From Ferranicluibacter rubi (GTDB lineage Bacteria > Pseudomonadota > Alphaproteobacteria > Rhizobiales > Rhizobiaceae), in NCBI RefSeq assembly GCF_011603255.1, contig NZ_JAANCM010000003.1, forward strand, positions 434,001 to 498,000: a DNA stretch of 64,000 nt. The letters are read 5' to 3'. The first letter of the stretch is position 1; the number at the start of each line of letters is the position of its first letter. The translations under genes and the position numbers were made by a program. The notes under the pieces are model-generated. The model saw only the letters and a list, made by a program, of their open reading frames with translations. It was not told the DNA's origin and did no database searches. Shown one piece after another: positions 44,836-52,765 of the stretch.

Positions 44836-45642
44836 ATGCGTTTTACGGAATTTCCGACCATCGGTGTCGATCTCGATGAGCACCGCCAGAGCCTGAACCG
44901 GATCGATGCGGCGCAGGAGCCGCTCTATGCGATCGGCCGGAGCTACAAGGCCGGCATGCGCAGCCCCATGCACTCGCATCGAAAGACGCAGCTCTGGCAC
45001 GCGCGCCGCGGTGTGGTCGTTGTCGGCACCAGCGACCGGCGATGGATGATACCGCCCGGCCACGGCCTCATCATTCCCGCCGGCCTGGAACACGCATCGG
45101 AGACGATGAGCCCGGTCGAGATGCTGTCGATCTACGTCGATACGCAGCTGGCATTCGTCGAGCGGCCGAAGGTGGTCAACGTCACCACACTCGCAGCGAA
45201 CCTGATGGACGAACTGGTGCGCGATGCGCCGCCTTTTCCAAAGCCGCGGCGGCGGGAGCTGATCATGGATCTGTTGCTGGACGAGATGCAGCAATTGCCC
45301 GAAGTCCCGCTCGGTCTGCCCTTTCCGAACGACCCGCGGCTTGCCGCTGCCTGCCGGGCCTTTCTGGAGGCGCCGCGCGCGGTTGCGAGCATCGATGACT
45401 GGGCCGCAACGCTTGCCATGAGCCGCCGCAGTTTCACGCGCTTCTTCCGCACCCAGACCGGCGTCAGCTTCGTGACGTGGCGCCAGCAGGCCTGCCTTTT
45501 CGCCTCGCTGCCGCGGCTTGCCGCCGGGCACTCGATCACCAGCGTCGCGCTCGATGCGGGCTACGAGAACATCGCCGCCTTCACCACCATGTTCCGCCGA
45601 ATGATGGGCAGCCCGCCGCGGCAATATCTCCTCTCGCGGTGA
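44836..45642 (+). CDS. AraC-family regulator with cupin sensor
   Basis: A 268-aa regulator. The N-terminal cupin-like domain has PMHSHRKTQLWHARRGVVVV and WMIPPGHGLIIPAGLEHAS; the C-terminal half has two helix-turn-helix motifs (IDDWAATLAMSRRSFTRFFR and ITSVALDAGYENIAAFTTMFRRMMG). This is the usual design of the AraC proteins that sit next to Fsr-like exporters, as here, transcribed away from one. ATG 44836 is chosen; GTG at 44827 is possible. Confidence 0.85.
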   Translation: MRFTEFPTIGVDLDEHRQSLNRIDAAQEPLYAIGRSYKAGMRSPMHSHRKTQLWHARRGVVVVGTSDRRWMIPPGHGLIIPAGLEHASETMSPVEMLSIYVDTQLAFVERPKVVNVTTLAANLMDELVRDAPPFPKPRRRELIMDLLLDEMQQLPEVPLGLPFPNDPRLAAACRAFLEAPRAVASIDDWAATLAMSRRSFTRFFRTQTGVSFVTWRQQACLFASLPRLAAGHSITSVALDAGYENIAAFTTMFRRMMGSPPRQYLLSR

Positions 45643-45765
45643 GCGAGCAGTTTGCGCAATCTGGCTGGCAATCTGCTCGGTTCGGCGGGAAATATGACAA
45701 TCATCTGCCGTTTCCGTGAGCATTTGCGGTTGCTACCATCGTCCTCTGCAACGAGGAAACGCCCC

Positions 45766-46815
45766 ATGTCCGCCCTGCCATCTGAAAAGGCCCTGATCCC
45801 CTTCGTCAGCGTCGAGAACATGATGCGCCTCGTGCATCATCTGGGCATCGAGCGCGTCCTTTTTGAACTGACGGACACGATCGAGGACGACTTCCGACGC
45901 TGGGAGGTCTTCGATAAAACCTCCCGGATCGCCTCGCATTCACGGGACGGCGTGATCGAGCTGATGCCGACCTCCGATGGCGAGATCTACGGCTTCAAAT
46001 ATGTGAACGGACACCCGAAGAATATGGCCGCGGGCCTCCAGACGGTGACCGCCTTCGGGCTCTTGGCCGATGTCGCGACGGGCTATCCCGTCCTGCTGAC
46101 GGAAATGACGCTGCTGACGGCACTGCGCACCGCTGCGACCTCCGCCATGGCCGCACGGCATCTCGCCCCGGAGGGCACGCGGGTGATGGCCATGATCGGC
46201 AACGGCGCGCAGGCCGAGTTTCAGGCGCTGGCGATGAAGGCCGTCCTCGGCATCACGGAGATCCGGCTCTACGATATCGACAGCCGCGCGACCGAGAAGA
46301 CCGTCCGCAATCTGACAGGCTCGGGCATCGTGCTGCACGCCTGTGAGAGCGCCGAACAGGCGATCGAAGGCGCTGGCATCATCACCACCTGCACGGCGGA
46401 CAAGCAATATGCGACGATCCTGACCGACAACATGATCGGCAGCGGGGTCCACATCAACGCGATCGGCGGCGATTGTCCGGGAAAGACCGAGCTGCACCGG
46501 GATATCCTGCTGCGCGCCGATACCTTCGTCGAATATCCGCCGCAGACTCGTATCGAGGGCGAGATTCAGCAGATGGCGCCGGATTACCCGGTGACGGAGC
46601 TTTGGAAGGTCGTGCGCGGCGAAGCGCCCGGCCGGCGCGATGCGCGGCAGATCACGCTGTTCGACAGCGTCGGCTTTGCGGTGGAGGATTTCTCTGCGCT
46701 CCGCTATGTCCGCGCGGCGCTGGCGGGTACCGATTTCTTCCAGCAGATCGACATCATCGCAGATCCCGACGATCCACGCGATCTCTTCGGCATGCTCCAG
46801 CGCGCGGCGGCCTGA
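45766..46815 (+). CDS. Ornithine cyclodeaminase family protein
   Basis: A 349-aa NAD-dependent enzyme that would convert ornithine to proline and ammonia, or a related reaction. TEMTLLTALRTAATSAMAARHLAP and the dinucleotide-binding loop MIGNGAQAEFQALA near residue 145 are diagnostic; HINAIGGDCPGKTEL continues the family pattern. The length matches true ornithine cyclodeaminases (about 350 aa) and is longer than mu-crystallin-like members. The ATG at 45766 follows ACGAGGAAAC. The nearby importer and AKR-RidA enzyme suggest amino-acid breakdown in this region. Confidence 0.85.
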   Translation: MSALPSEKALIPFVSVENMMRLVHHLGIERVLFELTDTIEDDFRRWEVFDKTSRIASHSRDGVIELMPTSDGEIYGFKYVNGHPKNMAAGLQTVTAFGLLADVATGYPVLLTEMTLLTALRTAATSAMAARHLAPEGTRVMAMIGNGAQAEFQALAMKAVLGITEIRLYDIDSRATEKTVRNLTGSGIVLHACESAEQAIEGAGIITTCTADKQYATILTDNMIGSGVHINAIGGDCPGKTELHRDILLRADTFVEYPPQTRIEGEIQQMAPDYPVTELWKVVRGEAPGRRDARQITLFDSVGFAVEDFSALRYVRAALAGTDFFQQIDIIADPDDPRDLFGMLQRAAA

Positions 46816-46835
46816 GCCGGCAGCGCGACAGGAGA

Positions 46836-48494
46836 TCAGAAGAAGAAATCGCCCTTGTCGAGATGAGCGAGCTTCACGCCCTTGAGCAGGATGCTGTCGC
46901 CGCCTGTGGCATCGATCATCACATCGTTGCCGACCTGCCGGGCATGGTTCGCCATCAGGTCCTTGAAGCTGGTGATCGCCTTCACGCCGGTCAGGTCGAG
47001 AATATCGTGGGCTTTGCCGCTGGCGACAAAATCCGTGATGACGTCGCGGCCGTCGCCGGTGGCGAACACGAACTGGTCGATGCCGGCACCGCCCGTCAGC
47101 GTATCCGCGCCGCCATGGCCCCAGATCATATCGTTGCCGGCCTTGCCGTCGATCCGGTTGTCGGCACCATTGCCGTGGATCTGGTTCGCCAGCGCATTGC
47201 CGGTCGCGTTCACCGCCGCCGTCCCGCCCAGCGTGAGGAACTCAAAATTGTCGGCCAGCGCGTAGCTGACGCTGGAGATGACGAGATCGTTGCCGGCATT
47301 CTTGGCTTCGACCAGCAGAGTGCGCGCGTTGTCGATGACATACGTGTCGTGGCCCGCACCACCCGCGACCTTGCCCATGACGGTACCGCCACGACCATCG
47401 AAATAGTCGTTGCCGCCGCCCAGGAGCACATCGCCCTTGATCGTGCCGCCGTTCGTCAGCGACTGCTGGCCATCGCCGCCCTTGAACGCAAGACCGGACA
47501 CCGCGGAAAGAACGCCGCTATTGTTGAAGCTGGCGTGATCCGCCTTGGTGAAATCGACAGCGCTGCCCTTGGAGGCGGAAATCGTGCCACTATTGGCGCC
47601 GCGCGCCGCGTCACCGACGACGGCGATCCCGATGGCACCGCTCATCGTGCCCAGATTGTTGACGATCACGCCACTGGCGGTGACGTTGACAGCCGTGCCA
47701 CCGACCGCGATCGTCTTGCTGTTCGTCACGGTGCCGTTCGCGCCGGAAAGCGCGACACCATCGACGCTTGCCTGCAGAGCCCCGGAGTTCGTGACGACGG
47801 CATTCTTGCCCTTTGCGACGATAGCGCTGGCGCCGCTGCCGACCGTGCCGTTATTGGTGATGATCTCTGAGACACCGCTTGCCACGATGCCATTGCCGCG
47901 CGCGCCGATCGATCCATTGTTGGTCACGGTCGAGGCCATTCCGTCAATCACAATGCCGGCGGCAGTGGCAGACGAGATGTCCTTGTTGTTCGTCATGGCC
48001 ACGCGGTCGCCGGAAAGCTTCACGGCATCCGTCTGTCCGGCCATCCGGCCGTTGTTGACGACCATGGCCGCGGCACCCGCCACAGAGACAGCGCTGCCGG
48101 CCGCCGACGAAATCGTGCCCTCGTTGGCGACATTCGCTTTGCTGCCGATCACGTTGACGCCGGCCTGCTTGCCGGAAATACCACCGCGATTGACGATATC
48201 CATGCCGACAGCCGTCGCCGATATGCCGAAGGCCCCCGCGACGATCGATCCGGTCTCCGAGACGACGACGGACCCCTTGAGCTCTCCCGCATTGGCCGCG
48301 CCGAACGTCACGCCGGACACACCGGCCGAGATCGTCCCATCAACCACGACGGCGCGCTCCTTTGCGAGACCGGACGCAACGATGCCGCTTTCGGTAACCG
48401 AAATGGTCACGTCTTTGACGAGCACCAGCGTGGTGTCGGCTTCGGTGAAGCTGACACTGGTCTTCGTGTTGTTCGTAAGGAACGTCATGGCCAT
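46836..48494 (-). CDS. Secreted beta-solenoid protein with C-terminal RTX calcium-binding region
   Basis: A 552-aa protein with no N-terminal signal peptide. Residues ~20-360 are built from irregular ~20-residue repeats with an N(N/S)G core (VTNNGSI, ITNNGTV, VTNSGAL, VNNGRM), expected to form a beta-solenoid as in adhesins. The C-terminal third has RTX-like nonapeptides (GNGADNRIDGKAGNDMIWGHGGADTLTGGAGID) and a final hydrophobic motif, as in type I secretion substrates. Start: ATG 48494 or 48488. It lies near the cellulose genes and may be a surface adhesin. No type I secretion genes are in the window. Confidence 0.8.
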   Translation of the reverse strand: MAMTFLTNNTKTSVSFTEADTTLVLVKDVTISVTESGIVASGLAKERAVVVDGTISAGVSGVTFGAANAGELKGSVVVSETGSIVAGAFGISATAVGMDIVNRGGISGKQAGVNVIGSKANVANEGTISSAAGSAVSVAGAAAMVVNNGRMAGQTDAVKLSGDRVAMTNNKDISSATAAGIVIDGMASTVTNNGSIGARGNGIVASGVSEIITNNGTVGSGASAIVAKGKNAVVTNSGALQASVDGVALSGANGTVTNSKTIAVGGTAVNVTASGVIVNNLGTMSGAIGIAVVGDAARGANSGTISASKGSAVDFTKADHASFNNSGVLSAVSGLAFKGGDGQQSLTNGGTIKGDVLLGGGNDYFDGRGGTVMGKVAGGAGHDTYVIDNARTLLVEAKNAGNDLVISSVSYALADNFEFLTLGGTAAVNATGNALANQIHGNGADNRIDGKAGNDMIWGHGGADTLTGGAGIDQFVFATGDGRDVITDFVASGKAHDILDLTGVKAITSFKDLMANHARQVGNDVMIDATGGDSILLKGVKLAHLDKGDFFF

Positions 48495-48695
48495 GGGCGG
48501 CACGCTATCACTGCTGTGGGTTGATTGCCTCTTACACGATAAGCATGCGGAAATCGACTAGCGATACACCCGACTGGCCTCTGATGCCGTCGGTTCTGCG
48601 ATAAATACGCAACATGCTTAACGCACGAAGGACCCTCTCTTAGCCAAACGCTGACGTCGAGGGGAACTTACGACTCGCGGACGTCTTTACGCGGT

Positions 48696-48848
48696 ATGAG
48701 AGTTCGCACTGGAAACCAATCCGTCATCGTGGTCGTCGTCGTGTCGGTCGTCTGCATCCTGTTCGTCTACGCCGCTTCAACGCGTGTCGAGGATGCGTCG
48801 GGCCGGGTCGATCCGAAGGCGAGCATGCTGGCACCCGGCAAGAGCTAA
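48696..48848 (+). CDS. 50-aa single-pass membrane protein
   Basis: A short frame: MRVRTGNQS, then a strong hydrophobic helix (VIVVVVVSVVCILFVYAA), then STRVEDASGRVDPKASMLAPGKS. It is followed after 16 bp by another small membrane protein gene in the same direction, with which it probably forms a unit. No strong ribosome site is visible (CGCGGT precedes the ATG). The ideal N-in membrane profile and position argue that it is real. Function unknown. Confidence 0.5.
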   Translation: MRVRTGNQSVIVVVVVSVVCILFVYAASTRVEDASGRVDPKASMLAPGKS

Positions 48849-48864
48849 AAGAGGCAGAGATAAC

Positions 48865-49041
48865 ATGGCGTTGAACCGAACAGCCCTGAGCATCGCCATC
48901 CTTGTTGTCACTGTGATCGCGATCGGCTGGTTGATCATGAGCCCATCGCAGAATGACCCGGCCGGAGGGACAGCCGGCACGCCATCCGCTCAGAGCCCGA
49001 CGACACCGAACAATCCCGGGCCGACCACAGGCGCGCAGTAG
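48865..49041 (+). CDS. 58-aa membrane protein with Pro/Thr/Gly-rich tail
   Basis: MALNRTALS, a transmembrane helix (IAILVVTVIAIGWLIM), then a tail rich in Pro, Thr, Gly and Ser (PSQNDPAGGTAGTPSAQ). The layout repeats that of the 66-aa protein at 4693. The ATG at 48865 has GAGGCAGAG upstream. An upstream in-frame ATG at 48784 would overlap the preceding small gene and adds a basic leader. Function unknown. Confidence 0.65.
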   Translation: MALNRTALSIAILVVTVIAIGWLIMSPSQNDPAGGTAGTPSAQSPTTPNNPGPTTGAQ

Positions 49042-49368
49042 CGCATCGTCATTCCCATGGGCCCATGGGCGACATTTCTCAAGCCGAGCGGCTCACGAGG
49101 TGGTGTCCGTAATCCATAAAGCAGACACGGTGAACCGTCGCCATCCTGCCGTATATCCCGACAGTGATTCGCGACGGAGGATGCTTCCGCGGTGCTTTTG
49201 GAAACTTCAGTCGGCACGAAACGTATCGGCCAAGCCACGGAAACACCAAAAACGGTCAACTGCAGCGCACAAATAGGAAAGTGTTAGCGAAGATTAACTG
49301 TACGTTAACCATGCGAGCGAGAAATGAGGTGGAAGAACCCTGATTCCATCACTGGATGCACGCCGCCC
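49042..49368. other. Control region of the cellulose operon
   Basis: About 330 bp without a convincing gene. It holds a full CtrA-type TTAA-N7-TTAAC site at 49294-49309, close to the bcsN start. No other repeat or RNA element is clear. Confidence 0.5.
49294..49309 (+). promoter_or_regulatory. CtrA-type box upstream of bcsN
   Basis: TTAA-CTGTACG-TTAAC, an exact match to the CtrA consensus TTAA-N7-TTAAC. It lies 60 bp before the chosen bcsN start, in the right place to control transcription of the cellulose operon. Confidence 0.55.
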
Positions 49369-50523
49369 ATGTTTCATACAGCTCTCGCAATTGCAGGAAG
49401 AACCGCCATGCAGGGCGCGTTTCTGGCCTTGGGCGCCTCGGCACTTTCCGGTTGCACGCAGACGGGCGGCCTGAAACTGACCTCGGCGCCGACCGAAGTC
49501 GCGGCCGAAAAGGCGCTGGCTTTTCCGCCGCCCGGCGGCCCGGCGATCGTCAGCGTGATCGAGCGCAACTTCTCCAACGCCGTCCAGCAGGACATCATCC
49601 TGAGCACCGATGCCCGTAGTCGCGGCCAGAATTACATTCAGGTGCGCTATTTCGGCCCCGCGTCCACGCCGTTCGCCGGCGCGTCGCGCCTGTCGACCGG
49701 GCTGATGACAACGGCCCAGGCTGTGGGCGAGATGCGGTCGGAGTTCCCGACCATCCGCATGAGCATTTCCCCGAGCTTCGTTCAGAACAATTACGGCGCT
49801 TTCGCCTATGCTTACGGGACCAATCCAGGTTCCGGCGATGCATGCCTCTACGGTTGGCAGCAAATCAAGGCACCTGATAATTACGTGCGCACGTTCCACT
49901 ATCTCGGCAGAATCCAGACCCGCGTCCGCTTCTGCCAGACCGGTGCGTCTCGCGACGAACTGCTGTCGATGATGTACCATTATACGCTGACAGGCGCCTT
50001 CGACAGCGTCGGTTGGAATCCCTATGGCAACGTTCCGCCTCTCGACCCCACGGTCGGGCAGCTTGGCCGGCCGATCTATGCTGCAGGCGCCGGCGCCCGG
50101 CTTCAGCCCCCGACACCCGCACCTGTCGCTCCGGTCCGCCCGGCCATTCGGAGCCTCGAGAGCCAGAACACGCGACCTGCGGCCCCGCGCGTCGAGACCG
50201 TCAGGCCGATCGTTCCCGCCGTCGCCATCCCCGCGCCGAACATGGTCACGCGCTCGCCTCTGGCAAGGACGGGCCAGCCCACCGGGGCTGATATCGAACC
50301 ACAGACGCTGCCGGGCCCCTCGCGCCTGCCGGGTCCGACCACGACACCCGCGACGGCGCCTGCACCCGGATCACAAACCCCGCAGGCACCGAGACCGACG
50401 AGCCAGTTGCAGCAGCAGGGCCTGACCCGCGTATCGAGCGCTTCCCCGTTGCCGGCCCGACCCATCATTCCGGCCGTTCCCTGCACGATCTCCCCCACCA
50501 GCTCCTGTGCGGGAGACATGTAA
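49369..50523 (+). CDS. bcsN: Cellulose biosynthesis protein BcsN
   Basis: A 384-aa lipoprotein that heads the cellulose operon, as in Rhizobiaceae class III bcs operons. The signal ends in a lipobox ALSGC; the following ~200 residues (AIVSVIERNFSNAVQQDIILSTDARSRGQNYIQVRYFGP in short blocks; ACLYGWQQI; RTRVRFCQTGASRDELL) match BcsN. The C-terminal ~140 residues are Pro/Ala/Thr-rich. Possible starts are ATG 49324, 49369 and 49408; the last has AGGAAG upstream, while 49369 adds the basic residue a signal needs. Its exact role in cellulose export is unknown. Confidence 0.8.
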   Translation: MFHTALAIAGRTAMQGAFLALGASALSGCTQTGGLKLTSAPTEVAAEKALAFPPPGGPAIVSVIERNFSNAVQQDIILSTDARSRGQNYIQVRYFGPASTPFAGASRLSTGLMTTAQAVGEMRSEFPTIRMSISPSFVQNNYGAFAYAYGTNPGSGDACLYGWQQIKAPDNYVRTFHYLGRIQTRVRFCQTGASRDELLSMMYHYTLTGAFDSVGWNPYGNVPPLDPTVGQLGRPIYAAGAGARLQPPTPAPVAPVRPAIRSLESQNTRPAAPRVETVRPIVPAVAIPAPNMVTRSPLARTGQPTGADIEPQTLPGPSRLPGPTTTPATAPAPGSQTPQAPRPTSQLQQQGLTRVSSASPLPARPIIPAVPCTISPTSSCAGDM

Positions 50524-50569
50524 ACCATGAGCCATATCCAGCTGCATTCGGGACAAGGAAACTAGGATC

Positions 50570-52765
50570 ATGGTCAAGGCGCTCATCGTCATTGCATGGA
50601 TCTGCATGTCGATCGTCATCGTGGCGATCACGACGCTGCCGGTCAGCCTCCAGACGCATCTGGTTGCCGCCTTCCTCTGCATGGCGCTGCTTGCCGTGCT
50701 GAAGGTGCTGAAGGCGGAAGGCAACTGGCGCCTGATCGGGCTCGGCTTCGGCACGGCCATCGTTCTGCGCTATGTCTACTGGCGCACCACCAGCACGCTG
50801 CCGCCGGTCAACCAGCTCGAAAACTTCATTCCCGGCTTCCTGCTGTATCTCGCTGAAATGTACAGCGTCGCGATGCTGGCGCTCAGCCTCTTCATCGTCT
50901 CCATGCCGCTTCCCCCGAACCGGCCCCGCCCGGGCTCGGCGGATTATGCGCCATCCGTCGACGTCTTCATTCCGACCTACAACGAAGACGCGGATATGCT
51001 GGCCAACACGCTCGCCGCCGCCAAGAACATGGACTACCCGCCGGAAAAGCTGACCGTCTGGCTTCTGGACGATGGCGGCACCCTGCAGAAGCGGAACGCG
51101 GCCAGCATTCCGGACGCGCAAGCCGCCCAGCGCCGCCACGAGGAGCTGAAGGAACTCTGCCGCAACCTCGATGCCAATTATCTCACGCGCGACCGCAACG
51201 AACATGCCAAGGCCGGCAATCTGAACAATGGCATGCGCCAGTCCCAAGGCGACCTCATCACCGTCTTCGACGCCGACCATGCGCCGGCGCGCGACTTCCT
51301 GCGCGAGACTGTGGGGTATTTCGAGGAGGATCCGCGCCTCTTCCTCGTGCAAACGCCGCACTTCTTCCTCAATCCCGACCCGATCGAGCGCAACCTGAAA
51401 ACCTTCAACAAGATGCCGAGCGAGAACGAGATGTTCTATGGCATCATCCAGCGCGGTCTCGACAAGTGGAACGCCGCGTTCTTCTGCGGTTCGGCAGCGG
51501 TGCTCAACCGGCGCGCGCTCGAAGACACCAACGGCTTCAGCGGCATCAGCATCACCGAGGACTGCGAAACGGCGCTTGCGCTCCACGCCCGCGGCTGGAA
51601 CAGCGTCTATGTGGACAAGCCGCTGATCGCCGGGCTCCAGCCCGCCACCTTCGCAAGCTTCATCGGCCAGCGCAGCCGCTGGGCGCAGGGCATGATGCAG
51701 ATCCTCATGTTCCGCATGCCGCTGTTCAAGCGCGGTCTGAGCATGCCGCAACGTCTTTGCTACATGTCCTCGACGCTCTTCTGGCTGTTCCCGTTCCCCC
51801 GCACGGTCTTCCTGTTTGCGCCACTGTTCTACATCTTCTTCGATCTGGAGATCTTCGTCGGCTCCGGCGGCGAGTTCCTGGCCTATACGACCACCTACAT
51901 GCTCGTGAACCTGCTCATGCAGAACTATCTCTACGGCCGCTTCCGCTGGCCTTGGATCTCAGAACTTTATGAATATGTGCAGACGGTGCACCTGCTGCCC
52001 GCCGTCATTTCGGTCATCTTCAACCCGTCGAAGCCCACGTTCAAGGTGACGGCAAAGGACGAGTCGATCAGCGACAACCGTCTTTCGGAGATTAGCCGGC
52101 CGTTCTTCGTCATCTTCGGCGTGCTGCTCATCGCCACCGTCATGTCGTTCTACAAGATCTATGCCGAGCCCTACAAATCCGACGTGACGCTGGTCGTCGC
52201 CGGCTGGAACCTGTTGAACCTCCTCTTCGCCGGCTGCGCGCTGGGCGTGGTGTCGGAACGGCGCGAAAAGTCGTCGTCCCGGCGGGTCAACGTCAAACGG
52301 CGGTGCGAATTCCGCGTGGGCGACCAGTGGTTCCCGGGCGTCATCGAAAACGTCTCGGTCAACGGTCTTCTCGTCCACGTCTACGATCGCTCCATGCAGC
52401 CGCTGACGGTGGGGGCTATGGAGGAGATCCGCGTCGAGACGTTCAGCCCGGGCGCGCCGTCCTCCATGCCGGTCAAGATCGTGCGTAGTGGCCGGGGCGA
52501 CGGCTTCGTGCTCGTCGGCTGCACGTTCGCGCCGCGCGAACCGCAGGAACGGCGGCTGCTTGCCGATATCATCTTTGCGAATTCTGCACAGTGGACGGAG
52601 TTCCAGATGGGCCGGCGGCGCAATCCCGGCCTTATCCGTGGCACGATCAGCTTCTTCGCCATTGCGCTCTACCAGACCAATCGCGGCCTCTTCTACTTCT
52701 TCCGCAGCCTTGGTGGCGCGAAGGAAGCAGCGGCCCCCGTCAAGAAGGAGGCAGCGAGACCATGA
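50570..52765 (+). CDS. bcsA: Cellulose synthase catalytic subunit BcsA
   Basis: A 731-aa inner-membrane synthase that polymerises UDP-glucose into beta-1,4-glucan and threads it across the membrane. GT2 motifs are complete: DDGG near residue 166, DAD near 234, TED near 328 and QRSRWAQG near 366. Several transmembrane helices lie before (~1-110) and after (~385-560) the catalytic domain. The C-terminal PilZ domain (SSRRVNVKRR and NVSVNG) binds cyclic di-GMP, which activates the enzyme. It lies 46 bp after bcsN, and its stop overlaps the bcsB start. Confidence 0.95.
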   Translation: MVKALIVIAWICMSIVIVAITTLPVSLQTHLVAAFLCMALLAVLKVLKAEGNWRLIGLGFGTAIVLRYVYWRTTSTLPPVNQLENFIPGFLLYLAEMYSVAMLALSLFIVSMPLPPNRPRPGSADYAPSVDVFIPTYNEDADMLANTLAAAKNMDYPPEKLTVWLLDDGGTLQKRNAASIPDAQAAQRRHEELKELCRNLDANYLTRDRNEHAKAGNLNNGMRQSQGDLITVFDADHAPARDFLRETVGYFEEDPRLFLVQTPHFFLNPDPIERNLKTFNKMPSENEMFYGIIQRGLDKWNAAFFCGSAAVLNRRALEDTNGFSGISITEDCETALALHARGWNSVYVDKPLIAGLQPATFASFIGQRSRWAQGMMQILMFRMPLFKRGLSMPQRLCYMSSTLFWLFPFPRTVFLFAPLFYIFFDLEIFVGSGGEFLAYTTTYMLVNLLMQNYLYGRFRWPWISELYEYVQTVHLLPAVISVIFNPSKPTFKVTAKDESISDNRLSEISRPFFVIFGVLLIATVMSFYKIYAEPYKSDVTLVVAGWNLLNLLFAGCALGVVSERREKSSSRRVNVKRRCEFRVGDQWFPGVIENVSVNGLLVHVYDRSMQPLTVGAMEEIRVETFSPGAPSSMPVKIVRSGRGDGFVLVGCTFAPREPQERRLLADIIFANSAQWTEFQMGRRRNPGLIRGTISFFAIALYQTNRGLFYFFRSLGGAKEAAAPVKKEAARP

